Positions 46,045 through 55,947 are shown, numbered from the stretch's first letter. The stretch is DNA of 64,000 bases from Kordia sp039026955 (GCA_039026955.1 JBCCLH010000011.1:1-64000), one strand, 5' to 3'. Translations and numbers: made by a program. The notes: a model not told the origin generated them from the letters alone.

Positions 46045-46760
46045 TGTTTTAGCTTGTTAAGATACATATTGACTACATTTTCAATACCCAAATACAAGGA
46101 TTCAGAAATCAACGCGTGTCCGATAGATACTTCGAGCAATCCTGGAATTTCTTTGGCAAAAAACGCAATATTTTCTAAACTTAAATCGTGTCCCGCGTTC
46201 ACTCCAATTCCCAATTCGTTCGCACGTGCAGCACAGTCAACATACGGTTGAATTGCTTTTTCATTTCCTAAACCATACTGATGTGCAAATTCTTCTGTGT
46301 ACAATTCAATACGATCGGTTCCTACTTCTTTGGCGCCTTCAATCATTTCTAACACAGGATCTACAAATATAGACGTACGAATTCCATGATTCTTAAACTC
46401 TGAAATGACTTCCGTTAGGAACGTTTTGTTTTTAATCGTATTCCAACCTGCATTAGAGGTAATTGCATCTACCGCATCTGGCACCAACGTCACTTGCGTA
46501 GGTTGTACTTCCAACACCAAATCCATAAATTTTTGAATCGGATTTCCTTCAATATTATATTCAGTGTAGACCGCAGGTTTTAAATCGCGCGCATCTTGGT
46601 AGCGAATGTGACGCTCGTCTGGTCGTGGATGAATCGTGATTCCTTCTGCGCCGTACGATTGTACATCTTTGGCAAATTTTATCAAATTAGGAACATCACC
46701 ACCTCTAGAATTACGAAGTGTGGCAATTTTATTAATGTTTACACTAAGTTTTGTGCTCAT
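46041..46760 (-). CDS. pdxJ: Pyridoxine 5'-phosphate synthase
   Basis: 239 residues. It opens TKLSVNINKIATLRNSRGGDVP, with ITIHPRPDERHIRYQDA and VTLVPD as the active-site loops, and ends with GHALISESLYLGIENV. It condenses 1-deoxyxylulose 5-phosphate with aminoacetone phosphate derivative to make vitamin B6. Divergent from the CBS-domain gene. Confidence 0.96.
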   Translation of the reverse strand: MSTKLSVNINKIATLRNSRGGDVPNLIKFAKDVQSYGAEGITIHPRPDERHIRYQDARDLKPAVYTEYNIEGNPIQKFMDLVLEVQPTQVTLVPDAVDAITSNAGWNTIKNKTFLTEVISEFKNHGIRTSIFVDPVLEMIEGAKEVGTDRIELYTEEFAHQYGLGNEKAIQPYVDCAARANELGIGVNAGHDLSLENIAFFAKEIPGLLEVSIGHALISESLYLGIENVVNMYLNKLKQ

Positions 46761-46857
46761 TGCGTTATATTATTTTGACTGACTACAAAAATACGAAGTT
46801 CGTATGCTTAAGAACTAGTTATTTTTAATTAATTTGCACTGATAAATCTTTTGCTTT

Positions 46858-47514
46858 ATGAATATTGCACAATATATATTAAATGACGTACAACCATTGA
46901 CTGTAAATGATGTGGTTAAGGAAGCACAATTGGTTTTTAATCAACTTACATTTTCACATGTTCCTATCACGGAAAATGGTGTCTACATTGGCTGTTTTTC
47001 AGAAACAGACGCCCATTGTTTTGACGCTGAAAAATCCATCAACGAATGCCGCTACTCGCTAGAACAGTTTTTTGTACGCAAGCAAACCAATTGGATTGAT
47101 GTGTTGGAAGCGTTTGCACAGAATTCAGCGAACATTATGCCGATTTTGAATGAAAAGAACGATTATATTGGTTATTATGAACTGAATGATATTATCAGTG
47201 TCTTTAATGATACGCCTTTTTTACACGAATTGGGAAGTGTGTTGATTGTCGAAAAAGGTGTGAAAGATTATTCATTTAGTGAAATCTGTCAAATTGTGGA
47301 ATCGAACAACGGCCGCTTGCTCGGTGCTTTTATTTCAAAAATAGAACGCGATGTTGTGCAAGTTACCATAAAGTTGAACAATGCTGCTTTGAATGAAGTG
47401 GTACAATCCTTTAGGAGATACAGTTATAATATTGTGTCTGAATTTGCAGAAGATACGTATATGCAAAATTTAAAGGAACGCTCAGAATACTTAGATAAAT
47501 ACTTGAACATTTAG
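46858..47514 (+). CDS. CBS-domain protein
   Basis: 218 residues. Two CBS domains (about 8-70 and 78-140; PLTVNDVVKEAQLVFNQL and NDYIGYYELNDIISVF), then an ACT-like C-terminal part (VLIVEKGVKDYSFSEICQIV, about 145-215). Probably binds adenosyl ligands and regulates a metabolic partner. In flavobacteria it is commonly next to nadK, as here. Confidence 0.85.
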   Translation: MNIAQYILNDVQPLTVNDVVKEAQLVFNQLTFSHVPITENGVYIGCFSETDAHCFDAEKSINECRYSLEQFFVRKQTNWIDVLEAFAQNSANIMPILNEKNDYIGYYELNDIISVFNDTPFLHELGSVLIVEKGVKDYSFSEICQIVESNNGRLLGAFISKIERDVVQVTIKLNNAALNEVVQSFRRYSYNIVSEFAEDTYMQNLKERSEYLDKYLNI

Positions 47515-47609
47515 GTTATGAAATCAGCCATGATTAGTCATCTACACTTTTTAAAATGATTATTGGCGCATTCCATCTGACCAAATTAATAGTATAAAAA
47601 AACAAACAG

Positions 47610-48494
47610 ATGAAAATTGGTATTTACGGTCAATTTTACCACAAAAACTCAGGTGAATATATCAGTTTCTTATTGCAGAATTTGCAGCAATATGGTATGG
47701 ACATATATATTGAGAAACAATACTACGAGATTTTTTCTGAGAAAATTCAAGTCACGGAAACCTACAAAACTTTTGAAACGTATGACGATTTAGACGATTC
47801 GTTTGATATGTTTTTTAGCATGGGTGGTGATGGAACGATTTTGCGAACCATCACACTAGTGCAAGATTTGAATATTCCTATCATCGGAATCAATACGGGC
47901 AGACTTGGTTTTTTAGCTACCATTCAAAAAGAAGCCATTCAAGAAGCTATTGAAAAAATAGTCAAAAAAGAATATACTGTTATTGAACGAAGTGTGCTTG
48001 CAGTGGAGACTTCTCCAGAAAACGAAGACATTCTCCACATGAATTTCGCATTGAACGAAGTTACGGTCGCACGTAAAGACACCACTTCCATGATTACGGT
48101 AAAAACACACTTAAATGACGAATACCTCACTTCGTATTGGGCAGATGGTCTTATTGTAGCCACGCCTACAGGTTCTACAGGATATTCATTAAGCTGTGGC
48201 GGACCTGTGATTACTCCCAACAATAATAACTTTGTACTTACTCCCATCGCACCGCATAACTTAAATGCGCGTCCTTTGGTCATTCCAGATCATACGACCA
48301 TTCGATTAGAAGTCTCAGGACGAGAAGACAAACACCTTATTTCTTTAGATTCTCGCATTGCAACTGTAGACATTAAGAGTACTATCATCATCAAAAAAGC
48401 ACCCTTTACCGTAAAGTTGATAGAGCTTGAAGGGCAGAGTTTCTTAAAAACACTTCGCAAAAAGCTACTCTGGGGTGAAGATAAACGAAATTAA
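47610..48494 (+). CDS. nadK: NAD kinase
   Basis: 294 residues. The GGDGT motif (FSMGGDGTILRTI, about 70-80), NE motif (FALNEVTVARKD) and TPTGSTGYSLSCGGP are all present. Phosphorylates NAD to NADP. It follows the CBS gene by about 95 bases and precedes DUF6089. Confidence 0.96.
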   Translation: MKIGIYGQFYHKNSGEYISFLLQNLQQYGMDIYIEKQYYEIFSEKIQVTETYKTFETYDDLDDSFDMFFSMGGDGTILRTITLVQDLNIPIIGINTGRLGFLATIQKEAIQEAIEKIVKKEYTVIERSVLAVETSPENEDILHMNFALNEVTVARKDTTSMITVKTHLNDEYLTSYWADGLIVATPTGSTGYSLSCGGPVITPNNNNFVLTPIAPHNLNARPLVIPDHTTIRLEVSGREDKHLISLDSRIATVDIKSTIIIKKAPFTVKLIELEGQSFLKTLRKKLLWGEDKRN

Positions 48495-48546
48495 GAGCAA
48501 TAAAATCGTGCAAATTATGTTTAATTGCCATAGGCTTATTTTTCAA

Positions 48547-48577
48547 TTGCCTATAACAAAAGAGAATACTATATTTG
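48547..48577 (+). promoter_or_regulatory. Promoter of the DUF6089-uppS-bamA operon
   Basis: TTG (48547-48549), 20 bases, TATATTTG (48570-48577), then ATG at 48594. Strong match to the Bacteroidota consensus. Confidence 0.7.
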
Positions 48578-48593
48578 CAAACTTTTGATACCT

Positions 48594-49280
48594 ATGAGAA
48601 GACTCGTTATACTGTTGGTTGCTTTTACGTTAACCCAATCTATGAATGCACAACTCCACGAAATTGGAGCCTATATTGGGTACAGTAATTTCATTGGTGA
48701 TGTAGGATCAACTTCATACATTAATCCGACGCATTTGGCGTATGGTGCTATTTACAAATGGAATAGAAGTGAAAGACATTCGTTTAGAGCTTCCATAACA
48801 CAAACCCAATTATATGCAAGAGATGTAAATTCGGATGATCCTTCCAGACAATTAAGAGGATTGGAATTTTCAAACACAATTACAGAACTCTCTGTAGGTA
48901 TCGAATTTACCTTTTGGGAATTCAATTTACACGAAACTGATCCGCAAGGTGCGCCCTATTTATACACAGGAATCTCATACTTTAACTACGATTCGCTGTT
49001 TTTAGATGATGGAAACCTTGTTTCTTTTGGAGATGATAATAGCTTTGCCATCCCAATGGTGTTAGGATATAAAATGACCGTTTCAGATCAATTTGTATTA
49101 GGTTTTGAAATAGGCGCTCGCTACACATTTACAGATGGCATTGACGGAAGCAATCCTGTAAATGACAAAAAAGAGTTTGACAGTTTGAAGTTTGGAAATA
49201 TAAATAGTAACGATTGGTATATGTTTACGGGAATTACCCTTACCTATACTTTTGGAAAAAAACCCTGTTATTGTTACTAG
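48594..49280 (+). CDS. DUF6089 family outer-membrane protein
   Basis: 228 residues from the ATG at 48594 (a TTG three codons upstream is unlikely, being inside the expected transcript start). Signal peptide (LVILLVAFTLTQSMNAQ), then an eight-strand-like barrel (EIGAYIGYSNFIGDVG, FEFTFWEFN type strands) ending FTGITLTYTFGKKPCYCY. Typically placed just before uppS and bamA, as here. Function unknown, possibly envelope assembly. Confidence 0.88.
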   Translation: MRRLVILLVAFTLTQSMNAQLHEIGAYIGYSNFIGDVGSTSYINPTHLAYGAIYKWNRSERHSFRASITQTQLYARDVNSDDPSRQLRGLEFSNTITELSVGIEFTFWEFNLHETDPQGAPYLYTGISYFNYDSLFLDDGNLVSFGDDNSFAIPMVLGYKMTVSDQFVLGFEIGARYTFTDGIDGSNPVNDKKEFDSLKFGNINSNDWYMFTGITLTYTFGKKPCYCY

Positions 49281-49300
49281 CGTAGCAAGCAAAAATACGA

Positions 49301-50041
49301 ATGAGTTTAGCCGAAAAAATACAGAAAGAGTTTTTGCCGCGACATTTAGCCATTATTATGGATGGAAATGGGCGTTGGGCTAAACAAAAAGGGAAACTTC
49401 GTGTATTTGGTCATGAAAACGGCACCAAATCGGTTAGAGAAGTCGTTGAAACCAGTGCAGAATTGGGTATTAAAAACCTAACGCTTTATGCCTTTTCTAC
49501 CGAAAACTGGAACCGTCCTAAATTGGAAGTAGACGCCCTCATGCGTTTATTAGTTTCATCTTTAAAAAAAGAACTTAAAATTCTCCAAAAAAACAATATA
49601 AAACTACAAGCGATTGGTTCGTTAGAAGCACTTCCTAAAAAAGCTAAAAACGAACTGTTTGAAGTCATTGAAAAGACGAAAAACAACTCGCACATGACAT
49701 TAACTTTAGCCTTAAGCTACGGTTCTAGAGAAGAACTTAAAAATGCTGTTAAAGAAATATGTCATAAAGTTAAAAATAATATAATTTCTTTGGAATCTAT
49801 TGACGAATCCATTATTAATCAGCATCTTTACACGCATGATTTACCAGATGTAGATTTACTTATACGTACGAGCGGAGAACACCGTATAAGCAACTTCCTA
49901 CTTTGGCAAATCGCCTATGCTGAACTGTACTTTACCAACATATTATGGCCAGATTTTAGCAGGGAAGACTTATATGAAGCATTGATTAATTATCAAAACA
50001 GAGAACGAAGATTTGGAAAAACAAGCGAACAAATTAATTAG
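49301..50041 (+). CDS. uppS: Isoprenyl transferase (undecaprenyl diphosphate synthase)
   Basis: 246 residues. Signature HLAIIMDGNGRWAKQKG (about 16-32), with catalytic Asp, plus LTLYAFSTENWNRP and LLIRTSGEHRISNFLLWQ. Makes the C55 lipid carrier used for peptidoglycan and surface glycans. It is followed by bamA after seven bases. Confidence 0.95.
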   Translation: MSLAEKIQKEFLPRHLAIIMDGNGRWAKQKGKLRVFGHENGTKSVREVVETSAELGIKNLTLYAFSTENWNRPKLEVDALMRLLVSSLKKELKILQKNNIKLQAIGSLEALPKKAKNELFEVIEKTKNNSHMTLTLALSYGSREELKNAVKEICHKVKNNIISLESIDESIINQHLYTHDLPDVDLLIRTSGEHRISNFLLWQIAYAELYFTNILWPDFSREDLYEALINYQNRERRFGKTSEQIN

Positions 50042-50048
50042 ACTTTTA

Positions 50049-52670
50049 ATGCAGAAAAAATACCTAAAATCATTATTGCTATTATTATTACTGTTCTGCA
50101 GTATTGCCTCGTATGCACAGGAAACGACTTTTGATAAAGGAAAGAAATACATCATAGGTGGCATTAAAGTTACTGGTTTAAAAAGTTATAACGAACAAAC
50201 CGTTATTACCTATACACAATTACGCGAAGGACAAGAAATTTTAGTGCCTGGAGAAGAGATCAGCGCCGTTATTAAAAAGTTGTGGGGATTAGAACTTTTC
50301 AGCGATATCAACTTTTATATAGATCGCATTGAAGGCGAAAAAGTATTCCTTGAATTAAACATTCAAGAATTACCAACATTATCAGATGTAGAAGTTCGCG
50401 GATTGAAGGAAAATAAAGCCGCAACTGTGATCAGAGAAACGGAACTTAAGAAAGGAAAGAAAATCACAGAAAGTTTCTTGGCAAATACCAAAAATTACAT
50501 CCAAAACAAGTACAAAAAGCAAGGATATTACCGTACAAAAGTAGACATCACCACAAAGCCCGATACTACCAACAACGCTACCAATAACATGAAAGTAATT
50601 GTAAATGTAGATCGTGGTAAAAAGATTAAAATCAAAAATATCCGCTTCACAGGAAACGAGCAATTCAAAGACAAAAAGCTTCGTAGAGCCATGAAAAATA
50701 CCAAAGAAAAGTTTCCATTGCGTATTTTCAAAGCTTCTAAATTCATTCCTGAAGATTATAAAGAGGATTTAAATTCTATCATCGAAAAGTACAAGGAAAA
50801 CGGATTCCGTGATGCGCGAATTGTAAAAGATTCGATCAGCTGGAACAAAGACAATACTTTAAATATTGACATCGCCTTGGAAGAAGGAAACAAATATTAT
50901 TTTGGTGATATTACTTTCCTAGGAAATACAGTATACACAGATAGACAGTTACAAACACTACTAGGAATCAAAAAAGGCGATACCTATAATGGTGTCTTAT
51001 TAGAAAAGCGTATTGCCGACGAAACTGATCCGGATGCACAAGATTTAACAAATCAATATCAAAACAACGGATACTTATTCTCCAACATCAACCCAGTAGA
51101 GGTTTCTGCTAAGAATGATACGATCAACTTCGAAATTCGTATCATTGAAGGGAAACCAGCGTATTTTAACAATATCTCGGTGGTGGGTAACGAAAAAACA
51201 AATGACCACGTAATTTATCGTGAAATCAGAACGAAACCAGGAGAATTATATAGTAAAGATAAAATCATTCGTACCATTCGTGAATTAGGTCAGTTAGGAT
51301 TCTTTGATGCGGAGCAAATCAAGCCAGAAATCAAAAATCCAGATCCAAACAGTGGAACAGTAGATGTAGAATACAGCTTAGCAGAACGTGGAGGAAGCCA
51401 GATCGAACTCCAAGGTGGTTACGGTGGTGGAGGTTTCATTGGAACCTTGGGACTTTCCTTTAACAACTTCTCTATTCGAAACTTATTTAATGGAGAAGCC
51501 TATAGACCGTTGCCAACAGGTGATGGACAAAAACTAGCGCTGCGTGCACAAGCAAGTAGATTCTTCCAAACCTTTAGTTTCTCTTTTACGGAACCTTGGT
51601 TAGGTGGGAAAAAGCCCGTACAGTTTACGACTTCATTGTCACATACAGTTCAGTTCTTATTCAACCCTGCTACGAATAATGCGGATAGAGACAGACGTTT
51701 CTTAATTACAGGATTATCTGTAGGATTGGCAAAACGTTTAACAGAACCTGATGATTACTTCGTATTATCGCAAGCATTAAGTTTTCAACATTACGATTTA
51801 AAAAATTACAACACCGGACTATTTACGTTTGGAAATGGATTCTCAAACAACCTTTCATACACCATTGCATTGACGAGAAATTCAACGGGGCCAAACCCAA
51901 TTTATCCAATGCAAGGCTCAGAATTTTCTGTGAGTGCAAAACTTTCCTTACCTTACTCGCTGTTTAATGACGTAGACTATGGAAATTTAGAAAATGCTGA
52001 TGAGTTTCAGTTGAAAGATGCAAACGGTAATTTTATCAATGCCAATGCAGGTTTACCAGGAGAACCCGCAAATTTAGGACCAACACTAGAGCCAGGAGAA
52101 GTATCTGTGGTTGATAGAGGAAAAGTTGACCAAGAGCGCTTTAAATGGTTAGAATTTTATAAAATTAAATTTAGAGGTGCGTGGTTCCAAAATATTGTTG
52201 ACAAATTAGTCTTAAGAACACAAGCCGATTTTGGGTTTTTGGGCGCATATAACCAAGATCGAGGCATCATTCCTTTTGAAAGATTCTTTGTGGGTGGAGA
52301 CGGTTTAGGAAACTTTGCATTAGATGGTAGAGAGGTGATTGCATTGCGTGGATATCCAAATCAATCACTTTCTGATCTAGATGGAGGTACTATTTACAAT
52401 AAATTTTCGTTAGAGTTACGTTATCCGATTACATTAAAGCAAACAGCATCCATTTATGCACTGACATTTTTAGAAGCTGGTGGCTCTTTTAATTCGTTTA
52501 AAGAATACAGTCCGTTTGAATTAAATCGTTCAGCTGGCGCAGGATTACGTATATTTATGCCTGCATTCGGATTGTTAGGTATTGACTTTGGATATGGATT
52601 TGATCCAATCCCAGGAACAGTGCAGCGAAACGGATGGGAAACACACTTTATTATCGGACAACAATTTTAA
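50049..52670 (+). CDS. bamA: Outer-membrane protein assembly factor BamA
   Basis: 873 residues from the ATG at 50049 (MQKKYLKSLLLLLLLF, signal ending SYAQ). Five POTRA-like repeats at about 28-440 (KYIIGGIKVTGLKSYNEQ, KKIKIKNIRFTGNEQFKDKK, YYFGDITFLGNTVYTDRQ, AYFNNISVVGNEKTND), then the Omp85 barrel with the conserved ALRGYPNQSLSD (VRGF/Y motif, about residue 775) and C-terminal THFIIGQQF ending in Phe. Inserts barrel proteins into the outer membrane. The next two genes encode its Skp-type chaperones. Confidence 0.95.
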   Translation: MQKKYLKSLLLLLLLFCSIASYAQETTFDKGKKYIIGGIKVTGLKSYNEQTVITYTQLREGQEILVPGEEISAVIKKLWGLELFSDINFYIDRIEGEKVFLELNIQELPTLSDVEVRGLKENKAATVIRETELKKGKKITESFLANTKNYIQNKYKKQGYYRTKVDITTKPDTTNNATNNMKVIVNVDRGKKIKIKNIRFTGNEQFKDKKLRRAMKNTKEKFPLRIFKASKFIPEDYKEDLNSIIEKYKENGFRDARIVKDSISWNKDNTLNIDIALEEGNKYYFGDITFLGNTVYTDRQLQTLLGIKKGDTYNGVLLEKRIADETDPDAQDLTNQYQNNGYLFSNINPVEVSAKNDTINFEIRIIEGKPAYFNNISVVGNEKTNDHVIYREIRTKPGELYSKDKIIRTIRELGQLGFFDAEQIKPEIKNPDPNSGTVDVEYSLAERGGSQIELQGGYGGGGFIGTLGLSFNNFSIRNLFNGEAYRPLPTGDGQKLALRAQASRFFQTFSFSFTEPWLGGKKPVQFTTSLSHTVQFLFNPATNNADRDRRFLITGLSVGLAKRLTEPDDYFVLSQALSFQHYDLKNYNTGLFTFGNGFSNNLSYTIALTRNSTGPNPIYPMQGSEFSVSAKLSLPYSLFNDVDYGNLENADEFQLKDANGNFINANAGLPGEPANLGPTLEPGEVSVVDRGKVDQERFKWLEFYKIKFRGAWFQNIVDKLVLRTQADFGFLGAYNQDRGIIPFERFFVGGDGLGNFALDGREVIALRGYPNQSLSDLDGGTIYNKFSLELRYPITLKQTASIYALTFLEAGGSFNSFKEYSPFELNRSAGAGLRIFMPAFGLLGIDFGYGFDPIPGTVQRNGWETHFIIGQQF

Positions 52671-52717
52671 GTAATTTAAATTTGGCACGATATTTTCTAT
52701 TAACAACACCGACAGAC

Positions 52718-53683
52718 ATGAAAACTAAAGTTCTTTTTTTACTAACGATGCTTCTCACACTATCTACCGTATACGCACAACGTGTAACTGGTGCAAGAGT
52801 TGGCTACATTGATATGGAATACATCCTAGAAAATGTAAAAGCATATCAAGAAGCAAACACGCAATTAGAAGCAAAAGCACAACGCTGGAAAAACGAAATT
52901 CAGAAGAAGCAAAACACAATAGATCAAATGAAAAAAAATCTAAGTGCGGAACGTGTTTTACTTACAAAAGAATTAGTGGACGAGCGTGAAGAAGAAATAG
53001 AAATCTTAGAACAAGAATTAGAAACCTACCAACAAGATCGTTTTGGTCCTTTTGGAAGTTTAATAGTACAACGTCAAAATATGGTAAAACCTATTCAAGA
53101 TCAAGTACTAGACGCTGTTCAAGATATCGCAAAAAAGAAACGTTACGATTTTGTGTTTGACAAATCAGCAGATGTTGTAATGCTGTTCTCTGCTAAGAAA
53201 TTTGATATTAGCGACCAAGTTTTACGTGTCATCAACCGAGATGAAAAGCGTAAAGGCAGAGAAGAAAAGATTAGAAAAAAGCAGGAAAGCAAAAAATCAA
53301 AATTTGAAGATGCTGATACTGCCAAAGAACCGAATCCTGAAGCAGAAGCAAGACAACAAGCAAGAGAAGAAGCGATTGCTGAAAGAGAAGCAGAAACGGC
53401 TAGCAAAAAAGAAGCACGTCAAAAATTATTGGATGAACGCAAACAAAAACGTGAAGAAGAGCGCGCAGCCAAGAAAAAAGAATACGAAGAAAGACGTCAA
53501 AAATTGATTGAAGCGCGCGAAGCTAAAAAGAAAGCTGCTGAAGAAAAACGCAAAAAACGTGAAGAAGAAAAACGTAAAAAATTAGAAGAGCGTAAAAAGA
53601 AGCAGGAAGAAAAAAACAAAGAAAAAGAGAGCGAGAACAAAGAAAACGAAGAAAACGGCGAAGGAGCCGGTGGAGGTAAATAG
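52718..53683 (+). CDS. OmpH/Skp family periplasmic chaperone, long form
   Basis: 321 residues from the ATG at 52718. Signal (VLFLLTMLLTLSTVYAQ), Skp start RVGYIDMEYILENV and coiled-coil arms. The C-terminal extension (about 185-321) is extremely Lys/Glu/Arg-rich (KKRKEEERAAKKKEYEER style) and ends NEENGEGAGGGK. The extra highly charged tail is much longer than the 160-residue Skp norm, probably a long helix. Confidence 0.88.
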   Translation: MKTKVLFLLTMLLTLSTVYAQRVTGARVGYIDMEYILENVKAYQEANTQLEAKAQRWKNEIQKKQNTIDQMKKNLSAERVLLTKELVDEREEEIEILEQELETYQQDRFGPFGSLIVQRQNMVKPIQDQVLDAVQDIAKKKRYDFVFDKSADVVMLFSAKKFDISDQVLRVINRDEKRKGREEKIRKKQESKKSKFEDADTAKEPNPEAEARQQAREEAIAEREAETASKKEARQKLLDERKQKREEERAAKKKEYEERRQKLIEAREAKKKAAEEKRKKREEEKRKKLEERKKKQEEKNKEKESENKENEENGEGAGGGK

Positions 53684-53727
53684 AAACAATTAATATAAAT
53701 AACACTTAAAGTAAATAATTGAAAATC

Positions 53728-54243
53728 ATGAAACAAATGAAAAAACTAATTGCGGTTGCAGTACTATTTTTCGGAGTGGTAAGTTTTACAAACGCACAAT
53801 CTAAAGTTGCGCATATTAACACGCAGCAATTGATTAGTTCGATGCCGGAAATGAAAGAAGCAAAAGACGAGTTTGATAAATTACAAAAATCATTAGGTGC
53901 CGATATTCAAGCTTCAGTTACGGAATACAGAAATAAATTAACACAGTATACAAACGAAGCTCCTAACAAAACGGATGCGGAGAACAAAGACAGACAAAAA
54001 GAGTTGGCTGAGTTAGAAGCACGTATCCAAGAAGCACAAGCTGCTGCTGAAAAAACAGCACAACAAAAGTACATTGACTTAACAAAGCCTATTCAAGAAA
54101 AAGCATTGGCTGCTATTCAAAAAGTTGCAAAAGCACAAGGCTTCCAATATGTTCTTGATGAAACGCCAGGTTCAGGTGTATTGCTTGCCGACGGAACAGA
54201 TTTAATGGACGCTGTTAAGAAAGAATTAGGGATCACGCAATAA
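53728..54243 (+). CDS. OmpH/Skp family periplasmic chaperone
   Basis: 171 residues from the ATG at 53728. Signal (IAVAVLFFGVVSFTNAQ), then KVAHINTQQLISSMPEMKEA, coiled coil (ELAELEARIQEAQAAAEK) and a beta end (GFQYVLDETPGSGVLLADG). Normal Skp length. Holds unfolded outer-membrane proteins for BamA. Follows the long form by 44 bases; terminator behind. Confidence 0.92.
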   Translation: MKQMKKLIAVAVLFFGVVSFTNAQSKVAHINTQQLISSMPEMKEAKDEFDKLQKSLGADIQASVTEYRNKLTQYTNEAPNKTDAENKDRQKELAELEARIQEAQAAAEKTAQQKYIDLTKPIQEKALAAIQKVAKAQGFQYVLDETPGSGVLLADGTDLMDAVKKELGITQ

Positions 54244-54267
54244 AAATTACCCTATCTTATTATAGTA

Positions 54268-54298
54268 TAAAAAACCGTCTTTCAAGGCGGTTTTCTTT
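54268..54298 (+). terminator. Rho-independent terminator
   Basis: AAAACCG/CGGTTTT stem with T-rich tail, ending the uppS-bamA-skp operon. Confidence 0.7.
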
Positions 54299-54307
54299 GT
54301 TCTAATA

Positions 54308-54558
54308 ATAGGAGTTCGATATAAGAAATCATTATATAGCTTATAATTCATTAAGAAATAGCTCTTTGTCAGTTCGAGCATTATCGTAGATACCAAGCGT
54401 AGCTCACGAGAACACTAGAAAACGTCAATTGAATCTCGATAGCTACGCTAGGTATCTTCAATTAAAACATATTTGAATTTCGATAATGTTCGATTTGACA
54501 TTTATTATAAAATCATTAACTATTAGATTTTAACAAAATAGTTATATCAAACTTACGT
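54308..54558 (+). repeat. Palindromic element family A, copy 2
   Basis: 251 bp, same orientation as copy 1 and more diverged. It keeps gtcagttcgagcattatcg, cacgagaacact and ttaacaaaatagttatatc. Hairpin arm AGCGTAGCT pairs with AGCTACGCT where copy 1 has AGCGAAGCT/AGCTTCGCT, a compensatory pair change. Located between skp and murI. No clear target duplication. Confidence 0.8.
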
Positions 54559-54625
54559 TTCTCTAAAAAATACACCTCGCAACAGAAATGCTGCAAGCAA
54601 TATTTTTTTACGTATTTTTACTACT

Positions 54626-55405
54626 ATGAATAGTTCTCCAATTGGTATTTTTGATTCTGGAGTTGGTGGTACTTCCATTTGGCGAGAAATTCACAAACTC
54701 CTACCGCATGAACATACGATCTATTTAGCCGATAGTAAAAACGCGCCGTACGGTCCAAAAGGCAAAGAAAAGATCGTTGAACTCAGTGTCAAAAACACAG
54801 AATTACTACTCGAAAAAGGCTGCAAACTGATTGTGGTTGCCTGCAATACCGCAACAACCAACGCGATTCGTCATTTACGTGTAACTTATGATGTTCCTTT
54901 TATTGGGATTGAACCTGCGATTAAACCTGCTGCTTTACAGACGAAATCCAACACGATTGGCATCTTGGCAACCAAAGGAACCTTATCGAGCGAATTGTTT
55001 CACAAAACAACGGATTTGTACGCGAGCGGCGTAAATGTAATAGAACAAGTAGGAGAAGGTTTGGTGCCTTTGATAGAAAATGGAGCAATTAATTCGCCTG
55101 AAATGGAAAGTCTTCTGAAAAAATATCTCAGACCTATGATCGCAGCAAATATTGATTATTTAGTCTTAGGCTGTAGTCACTATCCATATTTGATTCCGAA
55201 GTTGAAAACTTTATTGCCCGAACAGGTGAAAATCATCGATTCTGGAATTGCCGTTGCCAGACAAACACAAGCCATTTTAGAACAATATCAACTCAATGCT
55301 CCGACGATAAATACAGGAAATTGCATCTTTTACAGCAATGGAAAACCTGCTATTTTACGAGATATTCTACATGGAGATTTTACAGTAGAAGCGTTAGACT
55401 TTTAA
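54626..55405 (+). CDS. murI: Glutamate racemase
   Basis: 259 residues. Catalytic motifs IGIFDSGVGGTSIW, VVACNTATTNAIRH (first Cys) and VLGCSHYPYLIP (second Cys) are intact. Supplies D-glutamate for peptidoglycan. Convergent with the gamma-carbonic anhydrase gene. Confidence 0.95.
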   Translation: MNSSPIGIFDSGVGGTSIWREIHKLLPHEHTIYLADSKNAPYGPKGKEKIVELSVKNTELLLEKGCKLIVVACNTATTNAIRHLRVTYDVPFIGIEPAIKPAALQTKSNTIGILATKGTLSSELFHKTTDLYASGVNVIEQVGEGLVPLIENGAINSPEMESLLKKYLRPMIAANIDYLVLGCSHYPYLIPKLKTLLPEQVKIIDSGIAVARQTQAILEQYQLNAPTINTGNCIFYSNGKPAILRDILHGDFTVEALDF

Positions 55406-55412
55406 AAAGTAT

Positions 55413-55437
55413 GTCATTCTAAACTTGATTCAGAATC
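55413..55437. repeat. Dispersed repeat forming the 3' end of the gamma-CA gene
   Basis: gtcattctaaacttgattca plus gaatc is a member of the GATTCTGAATCAAGTTTAGAATGAC repeat seen at 17383-17416 and 22999-23050. On the minus strand it encodes the last residues DSESSLE and the stop TGA of the gene. Confidence 0.65.
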
Positions 55438-55947
55438 TTCTTCTTTAAACCAACTGGAATAATGCACATAATTATCCGCAATACGATTGATTTCTCCTGA
55501 GATAAGTTCGGCACTAATATCTTTTACCTTTTTCGCGGGAACGCCCGCATAGATACTTCCTGCTTCTACATGTGTATTTTTGGTTACTACAGCGCCTGCA
55601 GCAATAATGGAATTACTTTCCACCACACAATCGTCCATCACAATACTGCCCATTCCGATCAACACATTGTCGTGAATGGTGCAACCGTGTACAATGGCAT
55701 TATGTCCAATAGACACATTATTCCCAATCGTAGTTGGTGATTTTTGATATGTCGCATGAATCACCGCGCCATCTTGTACATTCACCTTATTGCCCATTTT
55801 GATAAAATGCACATCACCACGAATCACCGCATTGAACCAAACACTGCATTGATCTCCCATGGTGACTTCACCGACGATAGTAGCATTTTCAGCTATGAAG
55901 CAGTCTTCTCCGATTTTAGGATGTTTGTTGTTTGCGGGTTTTATCAT
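55414..55947 (-). CDS. Gamma carbonic anhydrase family protein
   Basis: 177 residues of left-handed beta-helix (repeats such as ATIVGEVTMGDQCSVWFNAVIRGD, VIHATYQKSPTTIGNNVSIGHNAIVHG with the metal-binding His residues). Family enzymes or inactive relatives bind zinc or iron. The body ends about residue 170; the last seven residues (DSESSLE) are supplied by a dispersed repeat. Confidence 0.92.
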   Translation of the reverse strand: MIKPANNKHPKIGEDCFIAENATIVGEVTMGDQCSVWFNAVIRGDVHFIKMGNKVNVQDGAVIHATYQKSPTTIGNNVSIGHNAIVHGCTIHDNVLIGMGSIVMDDCVVESNSIIAAGAVVTKNTHVEAGSIYAGVPAKKVKDISAELISGEINRIADNYVHYSSWFKEEDSESSLE

